A stretch of 64,000 nucleotides of DNA from an uncultured bacterium. Lineage in GTDB: Bacteria; Verrucomicrobiota; Kiritimatiellia; CAIKKV01; CAITUY01. The DNA is taken from positions 1 through 64,000 of the forward strand of contig CAITUY010000223.1 in NCBI GenBank assembly GCA_903895695.1, read 5' to 3'. Of this stretch, positions 23,677 through 31,547 are shown piece after piece. Within the stretch, counting starts at the first letter, position 1. Each line of letters opens with the position of its first letter. The notes beneath the pieces were generated by a model. The model was not told the DNA's origin and searched no databases. It saw only the letters and a list, made by a program, of their open reading frames with translations. Position numbers and translations under genes: made by a program.

Positions 23677-24756
23677 ATGAGCATCGCTTTTGACCAGGAC
23701 CGCTGGAACAAGATCCGACAGGATTACCAACTTTGGTGGGACGGCAAGCTGAAGCGCCCGCTGATCCATATCACCTCGGGCGGACACCAACCCGGACGCC
23801 CCGAACCGACCCTGCGCCCGCAGGGGTTTACGTCGCACTATGACCCATCCGTCACCCCCGAGGCCATCGTGGACCGGTGGGACTACGACCTCTCCAGGCA
23901 GACCTGGCTCGGCGACGGCTTCCCCAGCATCTGGCCGAACTTCGGACCCGGCGTGGCCGCCGCCTTTCTGGGCGCCGATATCCAGAACACCCCGCACTCG
24001 TCCTGGTTCGTTCCGCGCGAGATGAAGGAACCCCGGGACCTGCGCCTCGCCTACCAGCCCCAAAACCCCTGGTTGGAACGGGTCAAGGCGCTCTGCCGCC
24101 TCTCGATGGAACGCTGGCAGGGGCAGGTCCAGGTGGGTATGACGGACCTGGGCGGCAACCTCGATATCGTGTCCAGCTTCCGCCCCAGCGAGACGCTACT
24201 GCTCGACCTCTACGACCAGCCGGCCGAGGTCAACCGTCTCACGTGGGAAGCCCACGAGCAATGGTGGCGCTATTTCGCGGAGATCAATGCGGTTCTCCAG
24301 CCCATCAACCCGGGCTACACGGCTTGGACGCCCATCTTCTCTCAAACGCCGTACTACATGCTGCAGTGCGACTTCTGTTACATGATCGGGCCGCAGATGT
24401 TTGACGAATTCGTCAAGCCCGAGCTGGTCGCCTCCTGCCGCAAGCTGGCGCACGCGTTCTACCACCTCGACGGCGTCGGCCAACTCCCGCACCTGGACTC
24501 GTTGCTGGCGATCAAGGAACTCAAGGGCGTGCAGTGGATTCCGGGCGACGGCAAACCCGATATGCGCCACTGGCCCGACGTCTACCGCCGGATCCGCAAA
24601 GCCGGCAAGCTCGTGCAGCTCTTTGGTCCGCCTGAAGTCCTGGATGCCGTTGTCGAGCAGGTCGGTTCACCCGAGGGCCTGATTCTCTTCACGTGGTCCG
24701 ATCCCGCCAAGGAAAAGGAAACCCGGGCCTGGTTGAAGCGTTACGGAGCGGAATAA
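23677..24756 (+). CDS. Uroporphyrinogen-decarboxylase-like (URO-D fold) protein
   Basis: A 359-residue protein of the URO-D/MtaA/CmuA superfamily. WDGKLKRPLIHI near the start, YYMLQCDFCYMIGPQMFDEFVKPELVASC and FYHLDGVGQLPHLDSLLAIKELKGVQWIPGDG are typical of the non-haem branch common in PVC and Lentisphaerota genomes. The haem enzymes have a different N-terminal Arg-rich motif, which is missing. Close relatives include cobalamin-dependent methyltransferases, so a role in moving methyl groups from sugars or small molecules is possible. A similar gene lies at 53440-54546. AGGAG precedes the ATG. Confidence 0.78.
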   Translation: MSIAFDQDRWNKIRQDYQLWWDGKLKRPLIHITSGGHQPGRPEPTLRPQGFTSHYDPSVTPEAIVDRWDYDLSRQTWLGDGFPSIWPNFGPGVAAAFLGADIQNTPHSSWFVPREMKEPRDLRLAYQPQNPWLERVKALCRLSMERWQGQVQVGMTDLGGNLDIVSSFRPSETLLLDLYDQPAEVNRLTWEAHEQWWRYFAEINAVLQPINPGYTAWTPIFSQTPYYMLQCDFCYMIGPQMFDEFVKPELVASCRKLAHAFYHLDGVGQLPHLDSLLAIKELKGVQWIPGDGKPDMRHWPDVYRRIRKAGKLVQLFGPPEVLDAVVEQVGSPEGLILFTWSDPAKEKETRAWLKRYGAE

Positions 24757-24842
24757 GCCGCGCCCTTGTGCTTTCTGTCCTCACGGCGGGCGCTTGGTAG
24801 CCTGACGGACCTGCGTCTCGGCAGGGCCGCAGACAGCCTCTA

Positions 24843-24908
24843 CCGGCGGGGACCGCCGGCTCCAAATCGTGCCTGACGGGATTTGGAGCCGGCCATCCCT
24901 GGCCGGTG
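24843..24908. repeat. Three-hairpin repeat between convergent genes
   Basis: CCGGCGG-GGA-CCGCCGG, the perfect 14-bp stem GCCGGCTCCAAATC (24855-24868) / GATTTGGAGCCGGC (24880-24893), and GGCCA-TCCC-TGGCC follow each other, inside weak outer arms ACCGG/CCGGT. The first hairpin and the long stem overlap, so alternative folds compete. The position between the ends of the URO-D-like and epimerase genes fits a two-way terminator. Confidence 0.6.
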
Positions 24909-24948
24909 GATACTGAGAGTGCCCATCGGACCTAAGATCGACGTGCTG

Positions 24949-26124
24949 CTAGGCCGGCGTTTCTTCGAGGAGTTTCCAGCAGTACCACTGCATCCGGGGA
25001 TGATGGAAGAAGCTCTTCCACAGGTTGCCCTTCAGCGGCACTGAGACCCGGCCGTCGCGGTGCAGGTAACCGTACCACTCGCCGTGCTCGGGGTCGGCAA
25101 AATGCGCGTGGCTCCAGTCGTGCACCCGGCGATGCATCCGCGCATACTTGTCGTCGCCGGTCAGCTTCCAGGCCAGCAGCGTGGCGATGATTGCCTCGTC
25201 ATGCGGCCACCAGAATTTCATGTCGTGCCAATACTCCTGGACCGGTTTTCCGTACACGTCCCGGAAGTAGAAGATGCCCCCGAACGCGTCGTCCCAACCC
25301 CGTTCCCACATCCAGTCGAGCATGTCGAGTCCGAGCCGCACCAGGGACGCGTCGCCGCGATGTTTACCCTCGTGCAAGATGAACCATGCCCCCTCGATGG
25401 CATGGCCGGGGTTCAGGGTCCGCCCGTCGAAATGGTCGACAATCCCGCCGTCCGGGCTGACCGCCTCCATGACGCAGCGGAGGTCCGGCTTGACGAACCA
25501 GCGCCGAATCTCGTCGATGCAGCGGTCGATCCACCCCCGCAGGCCGGGGTCGTCGCCAAGATTAGCGCGCAGTTCCTGGGCCGTGACGAGGGTGATCATG
25601 CGCGGGCCCATGCCGATCATGGGCCGGGTGTCGGTGAACTTCGGCGGCATCAGCCCCGGGGTAAAATTCCACCGGACGAACTGCTCGAACAGTTCGCGCG
25701 CACGGCGGGCGGACCGCTCGTCGCCCGTGGCGCGGGCATAGGCCGCGTGCGCAATGGCGGCGAACGATTCGCTGAACGCATAGCGACGCTTGCGGATCGG
25801 CCGGCCGTCGCGAGTGACGTGGAAGAACATGCGGCCGTCCGCGTCGAAGCAATGCCGGTCGATGAACTCCAGCCCGCTCCTCGCCCACTCCAGCCACTCG
25901 GGCCGCTTCTCGACACTGTTGTAGAGCGTCAGGAGCATCCACGCCATTCGCCCCTGCACCCAGACGGACTTGTCCGAGTCCAGCAGCGTTCCGTCGCGGT
26001 CAAAGCAATGCAGGAACCCGCCCTGCTCGACGTCCACCGCCCTTGGAAACCAAAACGGAACGGTGTCGTCGAGCAGGCCCCGGCGATAGCCTTCGCGCAG
26101 TTCGACCAGGGCATCGCTATTCAT
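24949..26124 (-). CDS. N-acylglucosamine 2-epimerase family protein
   Basis: A 391-residue (alpha/alpha)6-barrel protein of the AGE/cellobiose 2-epimerase superfamily. Typical blocks are SVWVQGRMAWML, FAAIAHAAYARATGD, GIVDHFDGRTLNPGHAIEGAWFIL and FWWPHDEAIIATLLAW. The histidines in NPGH and WPHDE and the C-terminal FHHPR fit the epimerase active site. It could act on GlcNAc/ManNAc or on a neutral disaccharide. As the last gene of a long glycosidase operon (gap 19 bases after the oxidoreductase), it probably epimerises a released sugar. Confidence 0.85.
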   Translation of the reverse strand: MNSDALVELREGYRRGLLDDTVPFWFPRAVDVEQGGFLHCFDRDGTLLDSDKSVWVQGRMAWMLLTLYNSVEKRPEWLEWARSGLEFIDRHCFDADGRMFFHVTRDGRPIRKRRYAFSESFAAIAHAAYARATGDERSARRARELFEQFVRWNFTPGLMPPKFTDTRPMIGMGPRMITLVTAQELRANLGDDPGLRGWIDRCIDEIRRWFVKPDLRCVMEAVSPDGGIVDHFDGRTLNPGHAIEGAWFILHEGKHRGDASLVRLGLDMLDWMWERGWDDAFGGIFYFRDVYGKPVQEYWHDMKFWWPHDEAIIATLLAWKLTGDDKYARMHRRVHDWSHAHFADPEHGEWYGYLHRDGRVSVPLKGNLWKSFFHHPRMQWYCWKLLEETPA

Positions 26125-26143
26125 GGCACGCTATCCGGCCGCG

Positions 26144-27163
26144 TCAGACAGAGGCAATCACCTTCACTTCGTGGCGGTCGCGCGCCGCCTCTTCCGCGGC
26201 AAACACCGGCATCACCGCCCGCGCGCCGTCGGTAAGCGACGGGTAGTTCGGGCTACCGGCGCGGATGGCCTGGCGCCATTCGTTCAAGTTGGCGTAATCG
26301 TGCGTCGGCTCGGCGTCCGGAACCGTGAGAGGCACGCGCTCCTCGCGGGGGCCCCGGAGCCGTTCCTGGAACCACGCCTTGCGCTCGTGCGTGTTCATGT
26401 AGAGCGTACCCTTGGTCCCGAAAATGCGCAGTTCGTGGCAGTACGCCGTGACGTGGTAGCAGTTGAGCGTGCCGGTCATCCCACTCTCGTGGCGCAGCAA
26501 CACATTGGCCACGTCCGCCGTCTGCGTTACCGGGTTGGCGTCATAGCGCATCATGGCTTGCACGGCCGCGACCGGGCCGAAGAGCCAGTTCAGTTGGTGC
26601 AGCGCATGAACGCCGCACTGGAACAGCATGCCGCCCGGGTTACGGTCGGCCAGGCCGCGCCAGTCGCCCGCCTTGATCTCCAGGCCGCCGGAGTGCGAGG
26701 TGTTCTCCTCGTAGGTGGCGATCGTGCCCAACCGTCCGCTGTCCATGGTCTCGCGGGCCAACCGGAGCAGCCCGTCGGTGGGACAATGGTTATGCCCCGT
26801 CCCGACCACCTTGCCCGTCTCGCGCTGCACGCGGTACAACTCGGCCACCTCGGCCGCGCTGGGACACAGCGGCTTCTCGACGAACACGTGCAGCCCGGCC
26901 CGCATCGCGGCGATGCTAAGCGCGGCATGCGAGTCGGCGCCCGTGCTCACGACAATGCCCTCCAGGCCGGGGTGCTTGAGCATGGCGTTGAAATCGGTAT
27001 ATGACTTCGCCCCCTCTTCCTGCGCCGCCTTCGCCAGCCACTCCGCATTGCGGTCGCAGACGGCCGCGATACGGAAGTTCCCGGACTGCCGCATCAAGTG
27101 GCGCCGGTGCGCACCAAAGTTGGCGACGCCAATCATCCCCACCGTCAACACGGAATCACTCAT
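26144..27163 (-). CDS. Gfo/Idh/MocA-family oxidoreductase
   Basis: A 339-residue NAD(P)-dependent sugar dehydrogenase or oxidoreductase. The Rossmann start is VGMIGVANFGAHRR, and the conserved EKPL (VFVEKPLC) carries the catalytic Lys. The substrate domain contains GDWRGLADRNPGGMLFQCGVHALHQLNWLFG, where the His of the C-terminal motif is present. Its start overlaps the stop of the upstream glycosidase gene as ATGA (27160-27163). It probably oxidises or reduces a sugar made by the operon, such as in redox-assisted glycoside cleavage. That is inference. Confidence 0.9.
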   Translation of the reverse strand: MSDSVLTVGMIGVANFGAHRRHLMRQSGNFRIAAVCDRNAEWLAKAAQEEGAKSYTDFNAMLKHPGLEGIVVSTGADSHAALSIAAMRAGLHVFVEKPLCPSAAEVAELYRVQRETGKVVGTGHNHCPTDGLLRLARETMDSGRLGTIATYEENTSHSGGLEIKAGDWRGLADRNPGGMLFQCGVHALHQLNWLFGPVAAVQAMMRYDANPVTQTADVANVLLRHESGMTGTLNCYHVTAYCHELRIFGTKGTLYMNTHERKAWFQERLRGPREERVPLTVPDAEPTHDYANLNEWRQAIRAGSPNYPSLTDGARAVMPVFAAEEAARDRHEVKVIASV

Positions 27164-29433
27164 CGTTCCTCCAGTCGAAACACCCGCGTTTCGGGTGCCT
27201 CCGCTTCATATTCAACTGCTGTCAACCCATTGCCCACCGCACGGTCGGCAATCACATCCCACACTGCCGCCGCCCGCGGCAGGACAATTCGTTTCGGACC
27301 GGACCGCAGCGTATGCAACGCCACGATCGACCGGTCCGCCATAAGCACATCGTTGCTTTCGCACCACACATGCGCGCCGGCCCATCGGGCCAGTCCCCGC
27401 CAGAAGTCCGCCGGCATCCCAAGCGCGGTGGTGAAGACCGAGGCCCAGTCGCCCGCCCCACCCCCCACTCCGGCGCCACGCCCGAAGGCCTTGGCAGCCA
27501 ACCCCGCCCGGGCCAACCCCCGGTGCAACCAGGCCTCGCCCAGGCGTTGTCCGTCCGACGGCACCAGCACCGGGCCGTAGGCCAGCGCCCCTCCGAAGAC
27601 GGTTCCCGAGTCAACGTCCCGGGTGGCCGGGTGCGTGAAGTCGGAGAATAACACACGCCGCGGCAAATTGGCCATGATGAGTTCCATGCGGAACCCGGTG
27701 AGCGCCTCGGCGGAGGCGGCCGAGGCGGCGGTGCCGTCGCCAATGCCCGAAGCCGGCCCCCACACCGCCACGCGTCCGTCGCGCATGACCTCCCGCTCCA
27801 GCAAGGCACGCTTGCGCGCATCGCACCGGAATAGGTTGGGGAACCAGAACAGGCGATGCGCCGGGAAGTTCGGCAGCGCCAGGTCGTCGAGCAGGTAGAT
27901 GCGATGCGGCACCCCGCAGCGCGTCAGGCCCTGCCGCACCTCCCACAGCACAGCCTCGTTCAGATAGTTGCCGCGCGGGTCGCTGTCGAGCGCGGCGCTA
28001 TCGTCCAGGATGACCGCAATGCCGGGCTCATCGGCATGGTTCCAGTCGAGAGCCTGGCGGATGGCGCGAACCTGCGGGCCGATGACCTCGCGATGCATGG
28101 CCGCGTCCGCGAACCAGTCCTGATAGACGTCCATCCAGTAGGCATGGAAACCGCGCGTCCAGGCGGTTGCGAGATTGCGCCACGTGATCGCCTTGAACTC
28201 GGCCATATTGCGGGCAGGGAAACACACATCCGTACCCGTCCAACTGCGTGTGTCCATCTCGGACAGAAACAGGCGGCCGCGCAGAACGCAGGAGTCGGAG
28301 ATGCCTTCATTCTCGTAGACCCCGCCGATGCCGCGGGCCTGGTAGTCGTGCGGGGTGATGAGTCCGTCGAGTCCCGGCGCATCGAGCAGCGGCGCCACGG
28401 AGACATGCCCCGAGCCGGTAAGAATATCCGGAAAGGCCAGCGGCCAGGACTTCTTCGCGTCGAAGAAGCCATGGTTGGACCAGCCCTGCATCCATTGCTT
28501 GAGGCAGTCGTAGACCAGGACGCGTTTGCGGCCGAGGCAGGCGGCGCGGGTGTCCTCGGCAAGCCGGCGCAGACGCGCATGGTACAGGTCGCGCGTCAGT
28601 TCAAGGTAGTCGCGCACCGCCGGAGCGGCCGGCCAGAAAGGACGCGACTCGAGGTCGCCCACGCTGCCGCGATTGGCGTCGCGCGGCGTATCGTACCGGT
28701 CGAAGTCGGCCTCCGGAACGCCGTGCGCCGCGCGCAGTGCCTCGACCGTGCCGTACTTGGCGCGCAGGAACGCGCGCCATTTCGCCAGCATGACGGGGCT
28801 GTGGTCATAGAGCCAACCCTCGATGAGCGGCTGGTGCGACCCCTCGACGCGATCGCCGTTCCAGTACCCGACGATCCGGTGCGCCCACGGCCGCCCTTCA
28901 CACCAGCCGATCCACGCCCGCGTGGCGCGGCCCCGCATCTCCGTGAACAGGTCGCTGGCCAGGGACGGGGTCTGCTGGATCTCGCCGGTGTCGGTAACGA
29001 ACAGTTGCTCGGGGTGCAGCCGGCGCCAGCTCAGCGGCTCATCCGGCCCGCTGCGGATCAGAAGGTAGGCTTCCGGCGCGCCATTGAGGATGTGGGCGAC
29101 ATCGGCGTCAAAGTCGTACGCCGGCTTCAGCAGCGGCTCGCCCGTGATCTCGTCGCCCCGCCAGAATAACGGCGGGCACCACTGGTCCTCCGCCCCCGGC
29201 GGCAGGATGCCGCAGGGCGGCGTGAGCATGTACAGGTCAAGTCCGTGCTCGAAGAATCGCGCACTTTGCTCGCGGAACAATTCGGGCCGGCGCCCGGCTA
29301 CCGGGCTGTAGGCCGGCAGGGCGAGCGGCTTCCCATTGACGGATATCACGGGCCGACCGCGATGCATGCGGACCTCGGCCTCGGCCATGGGCGGCGTCTT
29401 GACCTGGGTTCTCGTGGTTGCCGATTTGGGCAT
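27160..29433 (-). CDS. Putative GH-A clan (GH42-like) glycoside hydrolase
   Basis: A 757-residue protein. The N-terminal part begins with VISVNGKPLALPAY, as in (beta/alpha)8 glycosidases of clan A. The barrel includes HRIVGYWNGDRVEGSH and FLSEMDTRSW, where the Glu is a candidate nucleophile. From about 500, EPGIAVILDDSAALD and ALLEREVMRDGRVAVWGPASG look like the trimerisation/glutamine-amidotransferase-like domain of GH42. The family is not certain, and the usual acid/base Glu is not obvious. The ATG at 29433 has GAAGGGGG just upstream and is preferred to 29538. Confidence 0.55.
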   Translation of the reverse strand: MPKSATTRTQVKTPPMAEAEVRMHRGRPVISVNGKPLALPAYSPVAGRRPELFREQSARFFEHGLDLYMLTPPCGILPPGAEDQWCPPLFWRGDEITGEPLLKPAYDFDADVAHILNGAPEAYLLIRSGPDEPLSWRRLHPEQLFVTDTGEIQQTPSLASDLFTEMRGRATRAWIGWCEGRPWAHRIVGYWNGDRVEGSHQPLIEGWLYDHSPVMLAKWRAFLRAKYGTVEALRAAHGVPEADFDRYDTPRDANRGSVGDLESRPFWPAAPAVRDYLELTRDLYHARLRRLAEDTRAACLGRKRVLVYDCLKQWMQGWSNHGFFDAKKSWPLAFPDILTGSGHVSVAPLLDAPGLDGLITPHDYQARGIGGVYENEGISDSCVLRGRLFLSEMDTRSWTGTDVCFPARNMAEFKAITWRNLATAWTRGFHAYWMDVYQDWFADAAMHREVIGPQVRAIRQALDWNHADEPGIAVILDDSAALDSDPRGNYLNEAVLWEVRQGLTRCGVPHRIYLLDDLALPNFPAHRLFWFPNLFRCDARKRALLEREVMRDGRVAVWGPASGIGDGTAASAASAEALTGFRMELIMANLPRRVLFSDFTHPATRDVDSGTVFGGALAYGPVLVPSDGQRLGEAWLHRGLARAGLAAKAFGRGAGVGGGAGDWASVFTTALGMPADFWRGLARWAGAHVWCESNDVLMADRSIVALHTLRSGPKRIVLPRAAAVWDVIADRAVGNGLTAVEYEAEAPETRVFRLEER

Positions 29434-29444
29434 GGGGTCCCCCT

Positions 29445-31547
29445 TCAGGTGTTCCGGCGTGGCATGTCGCGCGCCACGTCTTCCATCCGGTCCGACACCA
29501 GAATCTGGCTCGGAAGCTGGTAGAAGGGTGTCACGCAACAGTCGGGGCGAAAAAGTGTGCGGCGCTGCCGAATGCGATGGCCGTCAGGGAAAAGCTGTGT
29601 GAGTGCAGGATCCAGTCCGGTGGCGGACAAGTAGGTCACCGGCTCGACGTCGCCGTCGATGGCTAGGAACCGCGCCGTCCCGGCGAGCGGCGAGTCGACG
29701 ATCTGCAACTCGCCGGCGCGCATCAGTGCCCGGCTGCAACGATAAAAACTGTGGTGAAAATCCCAGGCGGTCGCCAGCACCGCTTGACGGAAGTCGGCGA
29801 AGCTGCCGGCGTCGCTGCGGCTGCCCATCTCAACCAGCAGGCCAATGTCAGCCATGTTCCGCAGCTTACGATCGATGCACTGCGGACTGCTGCCGTCGAG
29901 CAGCGCGGTTTCCAGCCGCAGGTAGCGGCAATGCAGCGTGCGCCGCACCTGACACGGTGCGCCCTGCACGCCGGCGCTCAGCCTCAGCGCGAGGTAGACC
30001 TCGCCAAAACGCAGGAACTGCCAGGCATTGGGTTTGGCATCGCCTTCCCACTGCGCCAATGGGGTGTCGCCCTCGAATACCTCGTCGGGCACGCGGCCGC
30101 GCGTGGCGAAATAGACGGCAAAGGCCAGCCGCCGGATCTCGCGGCCATCGAAGTCGGGCGAGAGGGCGCCAACGAGCATCGCGGAGCCGTCCTTCTGCAC
30201 GGTCTGGTAACGCCCGCAGTCGGTGATGTGGTCAGACTCAGCCAGCGGGTCGAAGATGACGCTCTCATCGCGCTTTGCGTCACGCAGGGCGCCGGCATGG
30301 GGCGAGGCGCCCTGCCGGGACGGTTCCCCATGATCGGGGCTGTCCGCGATCAGGCGCGGCCAGAAGGCGATGCGGTCGCGCCACGTCTCCGGGGTCGGCA
30401 CGGCGGCGAAGGCGCCATGCAGCACCAGCGTCTGGCCGGTCATGCCGCCGGTGTTGTTTGTGGAGGAACTCGCCAGCCACCATTGCGGCTGCTGATGGGA
30501 TCGGGTTTGGATGCCGCGACAGCCGCCATTCGGCCCGGAATCAGACCAATCGCCGGTGGCGAGGATGGTATAGGGGTAAGCGCGCGGCTTCCGGGCGAAC
30601 GCCACGAGGCCCGGGCGGACGCCAGCATGGGCGGCATTCATGACCTCGACGAACTGGGCCAGGTTGAAGGCCAGGTTGCGGCCGTGATGCATGGGTCCAT
30701 CGTAAGCCGGATCGCCCAACGCCTCCCGCGGATCAATGGTCAGGGGGTGCCCCGAGACATACCACATGTAGGCGTTGAGAATCGACAGGGATTCCGTGCA
30801 ATCGACGGTATACGCCCGCGACATGGTCCCGCCGGTGCTGCCGGTATCCCAGTGCCAGTGCCCGAGCAGGTCGACGAGGATACGGTCGGCGCAAACCTGG
30901 GCCATCTCGCGCGCCGCCGGGTGGGTCGAGCACTCGGCAATATCGAGCAGACTGCAGAGACAGACCGGGCTGTACGTGGCGCTGGTGTGCTCGGAGGCGA
31001 GGCCGCGCCGCTGGAAATGGGCGCACAGGCCTTCCAGATTGAAAAGGCCGTTGTCCGTGAAGTCGGCCCGCCCGAGCAAGTCGCCGGCCAAGATCATGGT
31101 GCGCGTGGCCATGGCCGGCATGTTGTCGTTGTAGCCGTGGAACATGTAATCATAGACGCCGGCGCACGGCAGCCGGCCGTTTCCATCCACCGTGAAACGC
31201 GCCAGGTGCTCCTCCGAGCGCAGTCGCAACTCGGGCGTCAAGTCGCCGCCATGCCGCGCAAGATGAGCGGCCACGCAGGAGGTCATGAAGATATCGAAGG
31301 CCTTCCAGCCGGCCCCGGCCGCATATACCCGTAGCCCGAATTCACGCTCGGCGGCATCGGGCGAGGCCAGGAAGGCGGGCAGGATCCAGTAGGCGATCCG
31401 GCCATCCGATTCGGTGGCGGGCTGATAGGCGCCGTCCGGCTGGAACACCTGCGCCGCATGCCGGCGGACGAAGGTGAAGTAGGCCTCGCGGCGCGCCCGC
31501 ATGGCGCCCGGTTCAAAGGCTTGATTGGTCAAGGCAGGTGAGCTCAT
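29445..31547 (-). CDS. Uncharacterised alpha-toroid protein in the glycosidase operon
   Basis: A 700-residue cytoplasmic protein that I cannot assign. Residues about 1-330 are helical with repeated H/D/N-rich turns such as HGYNDNMPAMATRTMILAGD and LGHWHWDTGSTGGTMSRAYT, the look of an (alpha/alpha)6 toroid as in many lyases and glycosidases. The rest is beta-rich. CIDRKLRNMADIGLLVEMG and RFLAIDGDVEPVTYLSATG suggest a C-terminal sandwich. The start at 31547 overlaps the previous stop as ATGA. It could be a lyase or hydrolase acting on the same substrate as its neighbours. Confidence 0.6.
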   Translation of the reverse strand: MSSPALTNQAFEPGAMRARREAYFTFVRRHAAQVFQPDGAYQPATESDGRIAYWILPAFLASPDAAEREFGLRVYAAGAGWKAFDIFMTSCVAAHLARHGGDLTPELRLRSEEHLARFTVDGNGRLPCAGVYDYMFHGYNDNMPAMATRTMILAGDLLGRADFTDNGLFNLEGLCAHFQRRGLASEHTSATYSPVCLCSLLDIAECSTHPAAREMAQVCADRILVDLLGHWHWDTGSTGGTMSRAYTVDCTESLSILNAYMWYVSGHPLTIDPREALGDPAYDGPMHHGRNLAFNLAQFVEVMNAAHAGVRPGLVAFARKPRAYPYTILATGDWSDSGPNGGCRGIQTRSHQQPQWWLASSSTNNTGGMTGQTLVLHGAFAAVPTPETWRDRIAFWPRLIADSPDHGEPSRQGASPHAGALRDAKRDESVIFDPLAESDHITDCGRYQTVQKDGSAMLVGALSPDFDGREIRRLAFAVYFATRGRVPDEVFEGDTPLAQWEGDAKPNAWQFLRFGEVYLALRLSAGVQGAPCQVRRTLHCRYLRLETALLDGSSPQCIDRKLRNMADIGLLVEMGSRSDAGSFADFRQAVLATAWDFHHSFYRCSRALMRAGELQIVDSPLAGTARFLAIDGDVEPVTYLSATGLDPALTQLFPDGHRIRQRRTLFRPDCCVTPFYQLPSQILVSDRMEDVARDMPRRNT

